Assembly: GCA_018711005.1 (NCBI GenBank)
Contig: DVIT01000026.1
Coordinates: forward strand, 23,123-87,122
DNA: 64,000 bases
Direction of reading: 5' to 3'
Source: Candidatus Scybalocola faecigallinarum
Lineage (GTDB): Bacteria > Bacillota > Clostridia > Lachnospirales > Lachnospiraceae
A program made the translations under genes and the position numbers. Below are positions 63,112 through 64,000 of the stretch, piece by piece. The notes below the pieces were generated by a model. It saw only the letters and a program-made list of their open reading frames with translations. It was not told the DNA's origin and made no database searches. Position 1 is the stretch's first letter. Every line of letters begins with the position of its first letter.

Positions 63112-63870
63112 ATGGAAAAGAGAAACAGTAAAAATCATATGGACAACAATGAGGACAGCCAGGATCGGGAATCCCGGTTAAATGCCCAGGAAATGGAGGA
63201 TGAGCGGATCGAAAAGCAGGGACAGGTGCTTTTAAACAAAAATAAAGAAAAACATCGGATCCATTTGCTGAGCATTATTGGAGAGATTGAAGGGCATGAG
63301 GCTGCTTCCCCTCAGACAAAAACGACAAAATATGAACATGTGCTGCCTCAGCTTGCGTCAATCGAGGACAGTGATGAAATTGACGGGATCCTTGTACTGC
63401 TGAATACGGTTGGTGGCGATGTGGAGGCAGGCCTGGCCATTGGAGAAATGATCGCTTCCCTGACAAAGCCTACAGTATCCCTGGTCCTTGGGGGAAGCCA
63501 TTCTATCGGTGTACCTTTAGCTGTGTCAACAGATTATTCATTTATTGTAAAGACTGGGACAATGCTGATCCATCCGGTACGGATGAACGGTATGATCATT
63601 GGAGTGCCGCAGACATATGATTATTTTAAGAAAATCCAGGACCGTATTGTAGGATTTATTGCCGATCACAGCCGGATCACTCCGGAACGGATCGAAAGCC
63701 TTATGATGGAAACGGGGATGCTGACCAAAGATGTGGGCAGTATCCTTGTGGGACAAAGAGCTGTGGAAGAAGGCCTGATCGACGAGATTGGAGGAATTTC
63801 CCAGGCCTTAAAAAAGCTGCATGATCTCATCGATGAACAATCAGCTCTGACGATTAAAAATAATTATTAA
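63112..63870 (+). CDS. ClpP-like serine protease (TepA/YmfB-type)
   Basis: 252 residues from the ATG at 63112 (AGAGAGG upstream); a TTG at 63106 is possible. A charged, Gln/Glu-rich N-terminus precedes the crotonase/ClpP fold. The nucleophile is probably Ser131 in GGSHSIGVPLAV, with His154 in MLIHPVRM and an Asp later. The pattern matches TepA, linked to protein export and spore-protein turnover in Bacillus. It is often followed by ftsK, which would lie beyond the window. Confidence 0.88.
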   Translation: MEKRNSKNHMDNNEDSQDRESRLNAQEMEDERIEKQGQVLLNKNKEKHRIHLLSIIGEIEGHEAASPQTKTTKYEHVLPQLASIEDSDEIDGILVLLNTVGGDVEAGLAIGEMIASLTKPTVSLVLGGSHSIGVPLAVSTDYSFIVKTGTMLIHPVRMNGMIIGVPQTYDYFKKIQDRIVGFIADHSRITPERIESLMMETGMLTKDVGSILVGQRAVEEGLIDEIGGISQALKKLHDLIDEQSALTIKNNY

Positions 63871-63958
63871 AAAAACCTCCCTTTTTTCAGGGATTTGCGA
63901 GATAATAAAAATAGGAAAAAAAGTTTTTCTTCGCAAGCCCAAAAGAAGGGAGGTTTTT
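63871..63958 (+). terminator. Large hairpin terminator after tepA
   Basis: AAAAACCTCCCTT (63871-63883) pairs perfectly with AAGGGAGGTTTTT (63946-63958). An inner TTGCGA/TCGCAA stem is visible. A and T tracts allow function in both directions. Confidence 0.7.
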
Positions 63959-64000
63959 CCAGCAAAAACAAAAGAGAAAATCACAAGAAAAGAAACGAGG

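Noticed and set aside
1..64000. CRISPR array, tRNA or rRNA genes
   Set aside because: No regularly spaced repeats and no cloverleaf or rRNA-like sequence were noticed on either strand by reading; a dedicated tRNA scan was not possible.

Overview
The window reads as chromosomal DNA of a spore-forming, low-to-mid GC member of the Clostridia, most likely Lachnospiraceae. The basis is a FabK-type type II fatty acid operon with acetyl-CoA carboxylase genes, split transketolase, a SpoIIID sporulation regulator, a TepA/ClpP-like protease, many carbohydrate-active enzymes, AGGAGG-type ribosome sites with frequent GTG/TTG starts, and the general protein similarity. No rRNA, tRNA, CRISPR array, complete insertion sequence or phage module is visible.

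Layout. 1-4.2 kb: a pentose operon (FGGY sugar kinase, L-ribulose-5-phosphate 4-epimerase, small transaldolase, two-subunit transketolase), then a convergent AraC regulator with a long inverted repeat at its promoter. 5.5-8.8 kb: an OLD-type ATPase/TOPRIM nuclease overlapping a PHP phosphoesterase, and a cyclophilin lipoprotein. 8.9-13.1 kb: an S1-domain protein, a small acidic membrane protein, a DUF218 protein and an MFS transporter behind a long leader. 13.2-22.9 kb: the fatty acid synthesis block acpP-fabK // fabD-fabG-fabF-accB-fabZ-accC-accD-accA-fabK-like, with a FabT-like palindrome at each of two transcription entry points and a terminator between them. 22.9-33 kb: housekeeping genes (CorA, rRNA methyltransferase, adenosine deaminase, PheA) and a polyphosphate module (DUF815 ATPase, Ppx/GppA, Ppk1). 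33-37.6 kb: a domain-swapped GH3 enzyme and TypA. 38-40.3 kb: a two-OB-fold SSB-like protein and dapA under a lysine riboswitch. 40.5-50 kb: a broken GH106-like gene, a large REC/HD-GYP/PAS/GGDEF protein, a GH2 enzyme and an arabinose-isomerase-like protein. 50-53.7 kb: a TatD-linked radical SAM protein, a CitMHS/NhaD-like transporter and a cytidylate-kinase-like protein.

53.8-60.7 kb is an AT-richer accessory island. It starts with a decayed AAA/PD-(D/E)XK gene and a truncated spoIIID copy with its sporulation-type promoter. It then carries a Phd/ParE toxin-antitoxin pair, a YkgJ-family protein, an MNT/HEPN pair whose HEPN lacks its middle, fragments of a second antitoxin and of RtcB, a small protein beginning with a DFVTNSSSSSF motif, a radical SAM/SPASM enzyme and an XRE regulator. 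It ends at the intact spoIIID. The two spoIIID copies share promoter boxes and translation start but have diverged in the coding part, so the island sits between two unequal copies of the spoIIID 5' end. The radical SAM/SPASM enzyme with the DFVTNSSSSSF protein is the best candidate for an undescribed system.

60.7-64 kb returns to ordinary genes: ketopantoate-reductase-like, a membrane-anchored alpha/beta hydrolase, and TepA.
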